Positions 34,533 to 47,500 of a stretch of DNA of 64,000 nt are shown here, piece by piece. Where the stretch lies: NCBI RefSeq assembly GCF_037975245.1, contig NC_092575.1:12017001-12081000 (forward strand), given 5' to 3'. A program made the translations under genes and the position numbers. Origin of the DNA: Apostichopus japonicus (Eukaryota; Echinodermata; Holothuroidea; Aspidochirotida; Stichopodidae). Positions within the stretch are counted from its first letter, which is position 1; every line of letters starts with the position of its first letter. The notes beneath the pieces are model-generated. The model searched no databases and was not told the DNA's origin. It was given only the letters and a program-made list of their open reading frames with translations.

Positions 34533-35577
34533 TCTTCCTGGAATTTATCAATACGGTGTTTTTTGTGTGTGTGTGTGATACGTTTGTTTCACTTATTCAT
34601 TTATAGTTATTAGAGCGTGATCGGAAGTAGGTTTCTATTAAAATATGTATTTTCCTCAGTTGATGTTTGTATAAGATTTTTTTCAAGTATACCGACCAAA
34701 GAATATTGGACTCACGTGGTCCATACTCCGGATGAAGCCAAATCAACTGTAAACGCCAAGTCGCTATTACAATCATGATCACGACTTTTAGTAGGCCTAT
34801 ATACACCTATTATATAGATTACATATTACAGTCTGTAGTTTATCTTTGAAGCAAGTATACGGGATACAGCCACCTTTTACAAAATTCAAGGCGTAACTGT
34901 GATCTATACGTACATAATAGCGTACAATATAGAAATACATAACATTAATATAAGTACCTGGTACATCTTACGTTCCCTGCCCCTATCCTTCACCCCCACC
35001 TTCACCTTCCAGAATAGGTAAAAAAGTTAGTGTAAACAAAAATCATGTCTTTCTTCATAATTATAATTATAGTAATTTACCAGAAGAATGCAACACAACC
35101 TTTCACAACCACATACCTCATTTAATTGACAGATTCCGTGTTTACAAATTTGGGGAAAGTTGCGGTATAAATTTGCAAATGTCACTTTTTTCAGTGTGTT
35201 AGTTAAGTCAGGGAGTATGGTTTAATGGTGTAAACTTTAAGATACTGTTGTTTTGTAGTCTTTTGGCTATCTATGATACATTTACATTATCTCACTTAAG
35301 GCGTATAACGATACTAAATCTCGTTTTACGCCAATGATCTTGCAAACTGTAAACTATAGCATGAAGTTGCTTCGACGTTAGCAGTATACGCATAACTGCA
35401 ATAAGTCCTTTGCAGCGGACAGGATATTTTGATATTTGGCGTAGTCATCATTGCTTCATTGTATAATTTGTAACGATAAATTCAATCAAAGGGTAAGTTA
35501 AATAATCATCTCAAATCTCCACTGACAAACAAGTTCAAATGAAAGATATAAAATAGTGGGTAATTGCTGTATAGACC
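34533..35577. other. Intergenic, nothing seen
   Basis: AT-rich DNA with a short GT run near 34566-34578 and no coding similarity. Confidence 0.5.
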
Positions 35578-35793
35578 CCAAGTATACCACGCTATCATGG
35601 AAAAGTTTCTTAAGATTACGTAATCGACCTTACTTGGTCGTAAAACGAACTCTTTTTACCAATTAGTCTGCAACGCCTGCCACATGTTTTTTTTATTTTT
35701 ATGTATGAGGGTCTTTGCGTGAACGCTGTATGACTAACTACACTGTAGACATGAACATAACACTCCGGTCTCATTGTCCACAAACAGCTGTAC

Positions 35794-37646
35794 ATGACTC
35801 AATGTAAACATTACAAAGATTTGCTAAACTCCGCAAAGTCCTGTTATTTTCGTCAACAGATTACCTCCGCAAACCAGAAGGATATGTTTCGTATTGTAAA
35901 TAAGCTAACTTCACCGGAAGTGGATAATACCCTCCCAAAAAATGTCGCTGAGAACCTTGCCAATCGATTTGTTGATTTCTTTCAACAAAAAGTAAATTCT
36001 CTCCAACATGCTTATCCTGACTATGGGACTGGTAATATTCCGATGGAACAATGTAAATCAAAGTCAGTTTTTACTGTTTTCAAAGAAGTGAGTGAACAAG
36101 ATGTTTTAGAAGTTATTAACTCGTCACCAATTACCTCTTGTTTTTTGGATCCTTTGCCAACATATGTCTTCAAGGAGTGTATTTCAGACTTACTACCAGT
36201 CATCACGAAAATTGTTAATCTTTCTTTAACTTCAGGTCAGTTACCATGCTCACTGAAGCAAGCGGTGATAATTCCTCATATTAAAAAACCCAAGCTTGAT
36301 GCTAATAATCTTGCAAACTACAGACCTATATCAAACCTCCCTTATCTATCCAAGCTAATCGAACGTATTGTTTGCAAACAGTTTCAAGATTATCTTTCAA
36401 ACAATGATCTCTATGCGAAAATGCAATCTGCATATCGAGCAAATTACAGCACAGAAACTGCTCAACTTTATGTGCAGAATAGCCTTCTCTGTGCCCTTGA
36501 TGAGCATAAAGATGCTTTACTAGTCCTGTTGGATTTCTCATCCGCCTTCGACACAATTAATCACCAAACACTTTTAACACGTTTGCATGAAAGATATGGT
36601 GTTGATGGAGTTCCATTGTATTGGATGAAATCATACTTAGCAAACCGTACCCAATGTGTTATTGTGGATCAAAATCTGTCAAAGGAAGTTACGCTTGCAA
36701 CTGGAGTCCCACAAGGCTCAGTTCTGGGGCCGTTACTTTACACCTTGTATGTAGCTCCATTGCATGATTTAATCATTTCAGCTAATATGCAAACTGTTAT
36801 TTATACTGATGACATTCAGTTATTCACATCTTTCCATCCTGATCATTGTTCCGATGCTATTCAAAAAATCCAAAACTGTATTGCAGATGTAAAATCATTG
36901 GCTATATCAAACAATCTTTTTATCAATGACTCAAAGACTGAAATCCTCCATGCTACCTCGCAATTTAAATCCACAACAATCAAATCTATTTCAGTCAAAA
37001 TTGATCAGACTACCATCACTCCGTCCATGCACGTCAAAGTCTAGGAGTTGTACTGGATCCCCATCTAAGCATGAAACAACAGGTCAATGCTCTTTGTAAA
37101 TCATCATACAATGCCGTACGGAAGATCAGCCGGATACGGAAGTTTTTAACCAACGATATAACTACAAAACTTGTATGTTCCTTGATAATGCCCAGGCTTG
37201 ACTACTGTAACTCCCTTTTATTTGGCCTTCCTGACTCTACACTGAAAAAACTTCAAACTGTTCAGAATTCTGCTGCCCGGTTAATATCATGTTCATCGCG
37301 TCATGATCACATGTCTCCAGTGCTTCAATCACTCCATTGGCTTCCAGTAAAACAACGGTCAATTTATAAGCTCCTCCTCTTAACGTACAAATCACAACAC
37401 TCCCTTGCCCCTGGTTACATTACAAATTTAATTCCTCAGTATCATCCTCAACGCCAACTTCGCTCGTCTACAAAGTGTCTTCTTGCCACCATCCATACCC
37501 CAAACACAAAGTTTTATGGAGAAAAAGCCTTCATCTCTGCTGCACCTCACCTCTGGAACAATCTACCATCTTCAATTCGCAATGCACCATCGGTTGACTG
37601 TTTTAAGCGTCTCTTAAAAACACATTTATTCCAAAATTTACAGTGA
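35794..37646 (+). pseudogene. CR1/L2-like LINE reverse transcriptase, 5'-truncated and frameshifted
   Basis: Non-LTR retrotransposon reverse transcriptase. In the first open part (35794-37044, 416 codons) are NYRPISNL (about residue 175), LDFSSAFDTINH (246, motif A), GVPQGSVLGPLLYTLY (304, motif B) and YTDD (337, motif C, where most relatives have YADD). A frameshift at about 37035-37044 ends this frame. The C-terminal part resumes in another frame before 37071 and runs to 37646, with LDYCNSLLFGLP and LQSLHWLPV typical of CR1/L2/Rex elements. There is no endonuclease domain upstream, so the copy is truncated. It is probably dead. Confidence 0.93.
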
Positions 37647-37669
37647 TTTGACTTGCATATTTGTGTACT

Positions 37670-37734
37670 TGTTTAAGCGCTTTGAGGCCTTTGCATAAAG
37701 CGCTCTATAAATATTTTCTTCTTATTATTATTAT
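37670..37734 (+). repeat. LINE 3' tail
   Basis: Hairpin-like AAGCGCTTTGAGGCC followed by AAAGCGCTCTATAAAT and a TTATTATTA run. The run is the usual microsatellite-like 3' end of CR1/L2-type elements. Confidence 0.75.
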
Positions 37735-37850
37735 ATTCCACACAGTGTTTACACAAAGAGCCTAATGGTGTTAAGAAGCTATGCAAGCTAATCATGGCAG
37801 GTCGATTACGTAATCACAAAACTTTCCTAGCTATAGCGTGCTATAATTGG

Positions 37851-38866
37851 AGCCAATGAAGCAGATCTTTAAACTATGAGGAACTGGAAAAAATACCAGG
37901 ATATCTGAACGGGGCACTTGTTACTGTATATGCCTGTAGACAGTTTTGGGGAGGGGCTCAAATGTTGGCTGATGTTCTCACTCATATGTTTTCCTTGGTT
38001 ATAAGGGGGCCTAAATGCAAAACGATGCTATCATTTCAACCATAGTTTTAACTGTATTTGTGTAGTACAAGTTACCATTTCTAAACGTTAACGAAACAAC
38101 GAGATTTATTTATTCAAAAGGTATACTGCAGCTAAGGAAGGACAATTCATAATTTGACAAGTAAATTGACGAATAATTTGTTGTTGAAGATTATCATATT
38201 TAACACAAGCTGAGGTGGCCTAAGAATTTGTTTGGAATTTGTCTGTAATGTCCCTTCTTGCGTTCCACAGTACAGTGAAAAGAATTTGGCCACATAACTT
38301 TGGTGAGTTTTCTAAGGAGTTGGAGAGAGTAAGGGTGTGAGAAAGGATGGCTGTTGATTGAATATTTGTTAGCCAAGTACTGAATAACTAGTTTATCACC
38401 GTAGTAGTATTTATGACAGATCCGATCCTTGTTTTGACCGCTGGTATCGCAATAAACTGGCACCGTAATGAAGTACTAGATCTAACCTAGTAGTAGGTAT
38501 AACGTAGGCGAACCAATTTCGCGAAATTTGTGTCAAGGCGGAGCATACTTTAGCCGTACTACTTAGCCTTAGTGTTCGGTTAAGTAAACTCAACTTGACC
38601 TTAACTAATCTAGCCCAACATTGCTGCAAATTACAATAAAGGTATGCCAGGCATAAGTTAGGTGTCCTATGTGTAACGTGGAGGAAGGGAGGAGGGATGG
38701 AGTGACGGAATAATCTATCTGACATGCAAAATGGTTGAACTGCTTAGACCTAGTATACAGTAAGTTACACGTTCAAAGATGTATCTAGCTAGGCCTAGCA
38801 CTTCTTTACACCATAGTAGTTTATCAGTTTAAAATCTCAGAGCTTTCAAAACTGGTGCACCAAATC
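37851..38866. other. Intergenic, nothing seen
   Basis: No coding similarity or clear repeat on either strand; the open frames at 38200-38725 look random. Confidence 0.4.
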
Positions 38867-39060
38867 AGTGGCGGATCCAGGAATTCGCCGAAGGGGGGGC
38901 CCAGATGGGAAATGCCTAATCGTCGTCCTGGGGGAGGGGTCTAAGGGGAGTGGGTGCCCCCCTCCCCTTTGGGAAAATTTCTCAAAATATGGAGGTCCTC
39001 GGTGCAATCTGGTGCTACTTTTCGTGAAAGTTTGGAGTAAAATTTATTTCCAATAAATCA
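38867..39060. repeat. Fragment of CAGTGGCGGATCCAGG-type element
   Basis: Begins CAGTGGCGGATCCAGG, the same end as the element at 40388-40753 with one change, followed by G- and C-rich blocks. A matching right end was not found. Confidence 0.55.
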
Positions 39061-39371
39061 TGTATTCATGGTTTGCCGGGCATATATTTGCAATTTCGAG
39101 CAATGAGCTGGGATTTACGTCTTTGGGGAGTAGGTGGTGATGCAAACTACTTTTTACCAGGCTACTCCAGGCCATTTCATCTTGGATGCCCCCTTCCAGA
39201 TGGAGACTATTGATGCAGTCAGAGTGCCCCTCTCACCTTCACTTTATCAGAATGATGGTGTACTCTTTTTGCAAATTTATTTTACAAAAAATTACACGCA
39301 CAGTGGCGTAGCTAGGATTTTTTGAGTGGGGGGCATGGGGGGCTGTTCTTTCTTGTGGGGGGGCGGAGTTT

Positions 39372-39460
39372 ACTATCTAAGCGGAGCGCCACCTTGGTTG
39401 GCGCGGAGCGTACAGAGAAAATTTGAGATTTCAGCACCCCCCAGATCGCAGGAGATGGCA
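39372..39460. repeat. GC-rich ~100-bp repeat unit, copy a
   Basis: Contains CTAAGCGGAGCGCCACC and GGTTGGCGCGGAGCGTAC. The same unit recurs at 40460-40555 in this orientation, and inverted at 53977-54083, 54650-54740, 55358-55459 and 56068-56166. Confidence 0.85.
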
Positions 39461-39884
39461 CCTGTGAGGCAAAATAGCAACCAAAAAGATGTGCAACTTT
39501 GGTGACAGAAATGCAAAAAAAGTTTTTTCTCTTTCATGCTGACTGGCCTTGCCAACTCAGCCAGACTTTTAACTTGAGGGAAGTTGGCATCATTTGTCGT
39601 TTCAAGCTGTCAAGGCCTTTCTCCCAACTCAAACCCCTGTGGGCTACCGGTAGATTTGCAGGATATGCCCACATGTGGACTTAAATAGCATTAGAGGAAG
39701 GGGGTGGAAGACTAACACGCATCGATGTTTCGGTAATGGTCCACATTGATGGCTCGGTGCTTATTAGGCCATTTATTGGGTTTCTTGAGGCAGCTGTCAT
39801 CAGAATCTGGCTTTTTGTGCCAATCGATGACCGATAACATGTATTGGTATGTAAATTTCTTCTTCCTATATCTAGCAACACTCT

Positions 39885-40105
39885 AAAAACAAATGAGTGG
39901 ATTTCATTCCATTGGAGTGATCACTCGGCGCACTTCAAATTAAGAGTAAAATTTAACTCTATTGGAGTTAACCCTCACTCCTAATATGAGTGAATGTAAC
40001 TCTTTTAGGAGTTAAGATTTACTCCAATGGAGTGGAAATTCACTCTTATACCGGAATGTGCTCAGTGATCACTCCCATGGAGTGAAATTCACCTATGTTT
40101 TTATC
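39885..40105. mobile_element. Fold-back MITE built on GAGTG/CACTC motifs
   Basis: Terminal inverted repeats of about 45 bp: the left arm (AAAAACAAATGAGTGGATTTC) pairs with the right arm, with TTGGAGTGATCACT against AGTGATCACTCCCATGG. Many inner GAGT/ACTC pairs add to the fold. No coding sequence and no clear target-site duplication. Confidence 0.7.
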
Positions 40106-40387
40106 AGTACAGTACAGTGCATATCATCATAGACGTACGTACGTACGTACTACGTACGTTCGTATATCAGACGCACTCGATACCCACGATACGATACGGT
40201 CCCGGAGAAACTATTTCCACTCATCATTTTTTAAGGCGATACAGTAGTGAGTATTGAACAGGCACAGCCGCATGTTTGCAGGAAATTCAGAATTCCCAAT
40301 ATTTTATATCTCTACCAGTAGTGAAAATCATGTTTCGACAGTTTCGTGGACATAAAAAGTTGTTTTGTGGAATATTCAATGACATAT

Positions 40388-40753
40388 CAGGGGCGGATGC
40401 AGGATTTGTGACAGGGGGGGGGGGGGGTCTGACTGGTCCAGCCGCGCCTGAACGTAAGACTATCTAAGCGGAGCGCCATCATCGGTTGGCGCGGAGCGTA
40501 CAAGAACATTTTTGGCTTTACAAACACCCCAGATGGCCGGAAACGGCACTTCCCGAGTATTCTAAGCAGCATGTACCTAGCCTGAAAATATGGATCTCAT
40601 GTCTGCAATTTCAGGCCCCCCGTAGCTACGCCACTGATCACGCATGGGGCACTTTCCCTCGAACGCGGTAAAAAAAAAAAAAAAAAAAAAAATCAGGATT
40701 TTCAAAAAGGGGGGGCCCGGGCCCCCCGGGCCCCCCCCCTGGATCCGCCCCTG
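40388..40753. mobile_element. Element with CAGGGGCGGAT terminal inverted repeats
   Basis: The 366-bp segment starts CAGGGGCGGATGCAGG and ends CCTGGATCCGCCCCTG (15 of 16 pair). The interior has the ~100-bp GC-rich unit (copy b, 40460-40555), a 22-bp A run and C/G runs. Flanking octamers do not match, so the ends may belong to nested copies. Confidence 0.6.
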
Positions 40754-41380
40754 CAAATGTGGACCCATAATTATTTGATGGGTGGGATGACTTATGGCAC
40801 ACTAAAGACTATCAACAATTTTTACACATTTGCCAATGAATTTCTCAATCATTATAATTTAAAAGTAGGACTTCCCAGGTTTATAGCTGCTAGGGAATCC
40901 ATAAAGGTGTACCGGCCCACTTTTGCTACCCACAATTGACTCAGATTGGAAACTGATCTTCACCACTTGTAGGTTGTCTGTGGCAAAGGTGTCAAGTAAA
41001 CTGAATTCATATTTCATGTTGCAAGTTTTGACCACATAAAATGCATATAAATCCACATTATGAGCCTAGCAAGCTGAGCATTGTCAAGAGACAATCACTA
41101 GGAGGAGGAAGCCTTATAGCTATGTCCCCATCAAGATTTGTTCTACAAAAAGAATGGATTACATCACTCACCACAGACCAAATTCTTTTCACAGGCTAGT
41201 TGCTGTGTTTATTTGGCATTACATGACTTAGATTTAAAAGAAATATCACACTGAGATGCTTCTTCCGTGTAGTTCTGTAAACTAATTCTTTGCAGTAGTA
41301 CTGATGGTCGAAAGTTATATATACTATCTCCTTTCATAATTAATATTTGCTTCTTTTTTTTTTCATTCTTCTTCATGCAG
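40754..41380. other. Upstream of the TPMT-like gene, probable intron or 5' region
   Basis: No coding exon seen. A pyrimidine-rich acceptor just before 41381 implies that a non-coding first exon lies somewhere upstream, but I cannot place it. Confidence 0.45.
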
Positions 41381-41533
41381 GACACCCAAATGTGAATTAG
41401 GTAATGCAATACAATATTTTACAATGGCAGAAGGAGAATCACATCAACATGATGAGTCTATGTACAGCATTGAAAGCTGGACCAAAGGATGGGATGAAGG
41501 TCAATGGGGATTCCACTGTAATGTAATCAATGA
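41381..41533 (+). CDS. TPMT: TPMT-like exon with start codon
   Basis: A strong acceptor (long T/C tract, CATGCAG) places the exon start at 41381. The 5' UTR runs to ATG at 41424. It encodes MAEGESHQHDESMYSIESWT and KGWDEGQWGFH, ending phase 2 before GTAAG. Confidence 0.88.
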
Positions 41534-44500
41534 GTAAGACTTACGTTCAGTTTCAAATATATTTTGTTATATTTTTTTCCCTTTTTAAATTTTTTAAATA
41601 TTTTTTTGGCTGCAGAGACACTTCATCACTTTACCATTAACCATAAATAAAAAGCAAAATTTAAAATTAAAAATGTCTCTTTTGAAATTAAAGTTGACTA
41701 GAAACTGTAAAGTGAACTGCTGTACATTACTATGAGATTTTAGTATTGCATAGTATATACATTTAAAGTACACTACATTTACCAAAAATCAAGGCAAAAC
41801 ACTCCTTGAAAGTGCAACTCTGTTTCCTCTCAATATTCATTAACATTGGTAAAAGTGGATTTTCCATAGATCGCCAGGTTGAATTTTAAGTGTAAAATGC
41901 TGTCCTCATGCAGTTGTTTCTCTCATATATAAGCTTTTGATATCATACTTTTATGAACTCAACAATTCTCACAACATGAATTCCTGAAAGTGTTCATTAA
42001 AGTCATGACATTTATTTTCTCTTCTTAAAATTAAAGAATGTTTAAAGTAGAATAGGTCTATCTACTATAAAGTAGTTGTATGGCCTTGGTGACAGTTTTT
42101 GGTTTCCTCTCCTCCATTCATTGTTGTTTTTGTCATAGTAACATATTTCTGGACCGAATTCTTTATCAGTATACATGTATAAATAATTATCTGTCTTTCT
42201 TTTCCTGCAGCCTCCTCATAAAATACTATGAGAGATTAGTGGATGACAGTGGATCACAGATGCGATTCTTCCTTCCCTTGTGCGGAAAGTCCCTCGACAT
42301 GAAGTGGTAACATGTTTCTCTTTTCTTTTCTGTTTCACACATTATATAAACAGATGGCATTCCATGCAGTTTGCAGATCTCATCTTTTCAGTGATGGATG
42401 GATCTACATTGAGAAAAGACATCATTAAGGAACATGTTCCTCTATTTGTTATGGTTTTCTTGATTGTTCTTGCTGCTTGGGAGTTGTTCTGCACAAAGAT
42501 CTCTACGGTCATGTAAGCCAAAAATGATGGTTGTGTCCCCTTTAAGTGCAAGACAGGAACATTGTCTCCTTCAAGTGTCATATTTTATTGCTTATAGATT
42601 ACAGAATGTAGGCAGAATTCAGGCAATGCATTAGGGTTTATATTGAATAATATTGAGTTGAAATTTGTGTTTTGACGAAAGTTGTGATTTGATGAGCTGA
42701 CTGAACCCAATATCAAGAAAAATTCACTTTCTCACTTGTATACTTACCTTATAAAGTTAAAAATATAATTTATTCCACTTTGCCCTCCCCCCCACTCCCT
42801 CTGTGCCTTAATTTCCATTTTTGTTCCTTAATTTGTTTTGCATCTTCACCAGGTTGGCTGACAAGGGTCATCGGGTGGTTGGAATAGACTGTGCACCAAG
42901 GGCAGCAGTAGACTTTTTTGCTGAAAACCAAATAGAATACACGGAATCTGAAATCTCAAATATAGAAAACTGCACACTGTACAAAGTGAGTAATTTACAT
43001 GATTTCATTTGTGTTTGTCTTGTTTCATCAGAAACAAACAAAACCCAAGAAAATCACACATATTTGAAGCTGGGTTTCCAATCCTGCAAACAAAATTGCC
43101 AAAGGTAAGCAATAACACTTCCAAGAGTTTAAAAAGTCATGAAAATTTTTTGGATATTAATTGACAAGAGACACATGTTTTTGGATTTAGCCAGACGATT
43201 GGATTAATTGTTTCACTTAATGTTTTTGAATAATCAGATTAATTGTTTTGGTTGAACAGAGAGGAAATGAAAGTTTTTATAATGACTCTTGGTTTTATTG
43301 AATCTAAAGCTTTCAGTCTTTAGTATTATATAACATTATCTTCGTAGCAGATTCATAGAAACCATTTAAAGTTTCAATTCTGATAGTGATAACAACTTTT
43401 CATGAAAAAGACGCATTCTGTTTATGTCTTTAACGCCCTACTCCTCCCATGGATTGAGTCCAAGATATACTTTATAACTGATATGTGATTGGTTGATAGA
43501 GATATTTTAGGAAAATCACAAAATTTGTTTCCATGGAAGTCCTGTATTCACTGTTACTTTGAAGATGGTAGTAGGAATTGTCAAATGTTCAGCTGATAAA
43601 ACAATTTATTATTTATTTAAACCAGCATTAATCTGAAGCTAAATTTTCACATCTTTTAATCATCTCATGATAGAAATTTTTCCTTGACAATATTTTTTAA
43701 AACACAATAGCCATTCACATGAATACCATGAGGTCTTATGAATAATCCCTCACCAACTTTAAGTGTTGATGTTTTATAATCTTCCAAAACCATGAATTAA
43801 CATTTTGCTAACAAAATTTCATATATGATTGTAGTCATTTTTATTTCTAAATTTTCGCATCCCCCCTTCACACTTTCACATCCTCTTCCAAGAAAAAATA
43901 TTCATATTAAATATAAACCAAGGCTTTCCTGGTTGTTTACATTCTGATCGTTTGTTTGTTCTGATTGCAGAGCAAAGATGGCAAGATTGAATTCTATGTG
44001 TGCGATTACTTCGCGTTGACAAAGTAAGTCATTTTTGTGAGAGAATAAAGAAATTCTCAGTTGGGAAGATATTTATATGACTTATTGATCATAGCATGGT
44101 ATGTACTTTGGTCTAGGAATTTAGTTGTTTAATCTTTAGTTGGGGTGAATCTTTTTTTGCTATTGGAGGAGGGAGTTGGGGAGGGTGGGGGGGGGGGGGG
44201 TGAGGCTATATAGGGATGCTTAGTCAGAGACCACAGAAATTTACACACAATGTGACCTAGAATCACACCCCCTTTATATGTGAAGACCCTTATGTGGTTA
44301 TAAAAAAAAATTATATGTGAAAATCTTTATATATAAAAACTTTGTATGTAAAAACTGTATCAAAAACCGTTATAAATGAGGAAAATTTTTATATGAAAAA
44401 AAAACTTTAAATTTATTTGTATGTGAAGAGGAGGGTTTCAAGAAAAATCTTGCTATTAAAATAGTAAAAAGTAAAGAATACATATGTTTTGGAAATTGTT

Positions 44501-47500
44501 AGAATCCCACAGGTCTATGTATTTATAAACATTACACAAGATTGCATAATCTGCCCCCCCCCCCCCCCGATTAATTGCATTTGATTAAGTTGCATTTGAT
44601 TAACTAGCATTTCCTTTCAAGAAGAACTTTTCAGGGGTAGATCGGACATGATTTTGAAAAGGAAAGGGTGTGGCGCTGGGGTTTCTTGTCCTAACTGTTT
44701 TCAAAATTTAGACAATGCAACTTTCCCCTTCCAATGCAAACTTTCTTGTGTTCTTTTTCTGTAAACATTGGATACATTTTAGAGAACAGAGGTTTTTAAC
44801 TTTTTATTGCCACTTTCCTTGTATATATTGTACTTTCCTTGTCAACAGAGATGTATTGAAGGAGTTTGATGTGATCTGGGACAGGGGGAGCCTTAATGCA
44901 ATGCCGAAAAGCAAGGTTTCAGAGTAAGTCAGAGTTTTGGTCATGTATTACTGTGGTTATAATGATTATGTAATCACCCAAATTGCCCACTTTTAACTCT
45001 CTTTGCTTTATACGATGCCGAAGGCTCAGTAACCTTGGCAGTTATTCTGGTGTGTGGGTGTGCGTTTGTTTTGCTATCTGACCGAGGACTTGAACAAAAC
45101 AATTCTAGGTCCTCGGTTGTGATTTCTAAAGAATCACCACGTCCTCGGAAGAATTCTATTGTATGGGGTATTGTTAAGGTTAGGGTATGTGGATTTGAAC
45201 AATGGAAAATACAATGGGGTCCTCGGTCTGAATGTAATACAAACATGTATGTGTGCATTTGTTTTTCTATCTGACCGAGGACTTGAACAAAAGAATTCCA
45301 GGTCCTCGGTTGTGATTTCTAAATAATCACCACGGCCTCCGCCGAATTCTATTGTATGGGGTATTGTTAAGGTTAGGGTACGTGGATTTGAACAATGGAA
45401 AATAATAAATGGGGTCCTCGGTCTGAATGTAATACAAACATGTGTGTGTGTATGTGATGGCTAGCTTGTAAACATGATATCTCAATATACACAGGTTGAA
45501 TCAATGTCATACTGGGGTGGGTAGATGCTCCATGATGTGTAGATATGCCCTATTGGTTTTGGTTCTCATTTCGTGAATATTAATGAGTGGGCAGGAATTA
45601 ACGTAAAATTCTTAAAACATCAATATCTCTCCAATCGTATGTGCGATTTAGTTCATACTCGGTATGGTCATGTAACAACACAGTAAGTACGTGTTCTTTG
45701 CAACAACAAATGTTACCTCATTAATATTCATCAGTGGATTGGGTTTGATGGGAAATAGTCAAACATGGCTTGTAAACACGATCTCTCAACAGACACAGGG
45801 TTGAATCATACGTGGTAGGTAGATCCAGCTTGGTGAGTGCAAGAGCCCTATTGAATTTGGTAAAGGTCACATGAGGTCAACAGTTGTCAAAGTCTGAAAA
45901 CCTTTAAAACATGATCACTCCAAAATTAAAGCTACAATTAATCTGTGAATTCTAGAATGCTATGATTTCTTTTGGTGAACAAAGTTTGGTCAAAATTCAG
46001 TTCAGTTTAGTTTCTGAAGGGGCTCTATAGAGTTGATAACAACAAAACATACAGTCATCCAGGAATGAAATCTGCTTCATAGAGTTGATAGTCTTGCTTT
46101 AAACATGCACTCAAACTGCTCTTATCAGTATTCTCACTCTGAGCTTCAAGGGGTCCACAGGTTATCTCAAATGGGAGGAAGAGGGGAAAGGTAACCTCAA
46201 AGAGGTGTTTAGTCTAGGTGTTGAGCAATTGGAGTTTGCACTGAAAAGACAATATCAATATATTTTAGGGAGATGCAAGTGTGTATGTACACTTGTAAAT
46301 TATGAGCTAACAAAAGCCTTAAAAGTTGTCATGGGCTCTTATGCGGGCAATTTGGATGTTAATTTGGACATTAATTGGATAACATGGGGGGAAATAATCA
46401 AGCCACAGAAGCGAAAAAGATCAACTTTAGGTCCCAAATCCTACATTGCCACGAGCAAACTGCCACAGAGCATAACATGCATTTCAAGTATGCTGAGCAT
46501 ACTTGCAAAAGTAGTCATAGAGCTTACAATATCGATACAATAGTTGCCTTGTTGAGACTTCCCAACGATAGTTTCTCTGTCAACATCATCAGCCATCTTA
46601 ACTCTCCTTTTACACACTGTGTGCCCTATAGGATCACTACTCATCAGCATCAGCTGTGGAGATTTTCAAATTAAAAATGTGTAAAGCTTTTGGCATTAAA
46701 TATTAGATTTTGGTAAGATGAAACCTGCTGTTAATATGATCTCTCAAGTCTTGTTTGATTTTGGATTTGATTTTTCGGAGGGAATAATGGTAATACCAAC
46801 TGTGAATCTTTGGATTTCCTTGCCCCCTCCCCCCTGCAACACCCTCTAATTTTTTCATCTTCATTACCCCACCACTGCCATGACCTACAAATCCATTGTA
46901 TGAAAATGTCTCCACAGTTACGTTGAACTCATCAAGCAATTTATGAAGCCTGGCACGAAGGTACTGCTGGATCTCTTTGAGGTCTACGATGATAACGGTG
47001 AAATCCTAAAAGGTCGGTTCTGTTTTCTTCATGTCAGACGTGTTTTATCCAAAATCTGAAAGTTGACCATTGGCCTATCGGAAAAGATCAAACAAATTTG
47101 CAAGAAAGAAAGAAACACAGTCTGAAGGATAAAATTCTACAGAAATCACAATCAAGAACATGTTTTGCAGCCGACATTAATTGATGGACAGTAGTCAGAA
47201 TATTAATTAAATTCCTTTCAATTTTGAGCCCGAATGAACGTCCCTTTCGTAAATTGTGGACAGGCGAAGCTTTTCAAGTCTGCAGTAGCAAATAAGTTTG
47301 AATTATTTCTAAGAAAGGACATCAAATTTGTAATACTAATTCTAAGCTATTTTGATTGAGGTTGGAGGGGTTAGGTCAGGAGAATGAAATCTGGTAAACT
47401 TTTACTACTGAAAATTGAGGGAAATGTTTTGATCAACTTGATACCTGAAATTACAATCACCGGTGCTATGGGGAGGGGGGGGGGGGATGGAGACCGTAAG

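Larger units (their letters stand above)
35578..37850. mobile_element. Inverted-repeat-bounded segment holding a LINE
   Basis: 35578-35629 and 37800-37850 are imperfect inverted repeats of about 52 bp, around 75-80% matched by eye. Their inner 16 bp GATTACGTAATCGACC are exact, and both outer ends start CCAA. A LINE fragment lies between them. This looks like a DNA transposon into which a LINE inserted, but no target-site duplication is obvious. Confidence 0.6.
39301..40636. mobile_element. Possible nested element with CAGTGGCGTAGCTA ends
   Basis: The left end CAGTGGCGTAGCTAGG at 39301 pairs with GTAGCTACGCCACTG at 40622-40636. The adjoining octamers TACACGCA and ATCACGCA are similar but not identical, so the pairing is tentative. 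Other elements (39885-40105 and the left part of 40388-40753) lie inside. Confidence 0.35.
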
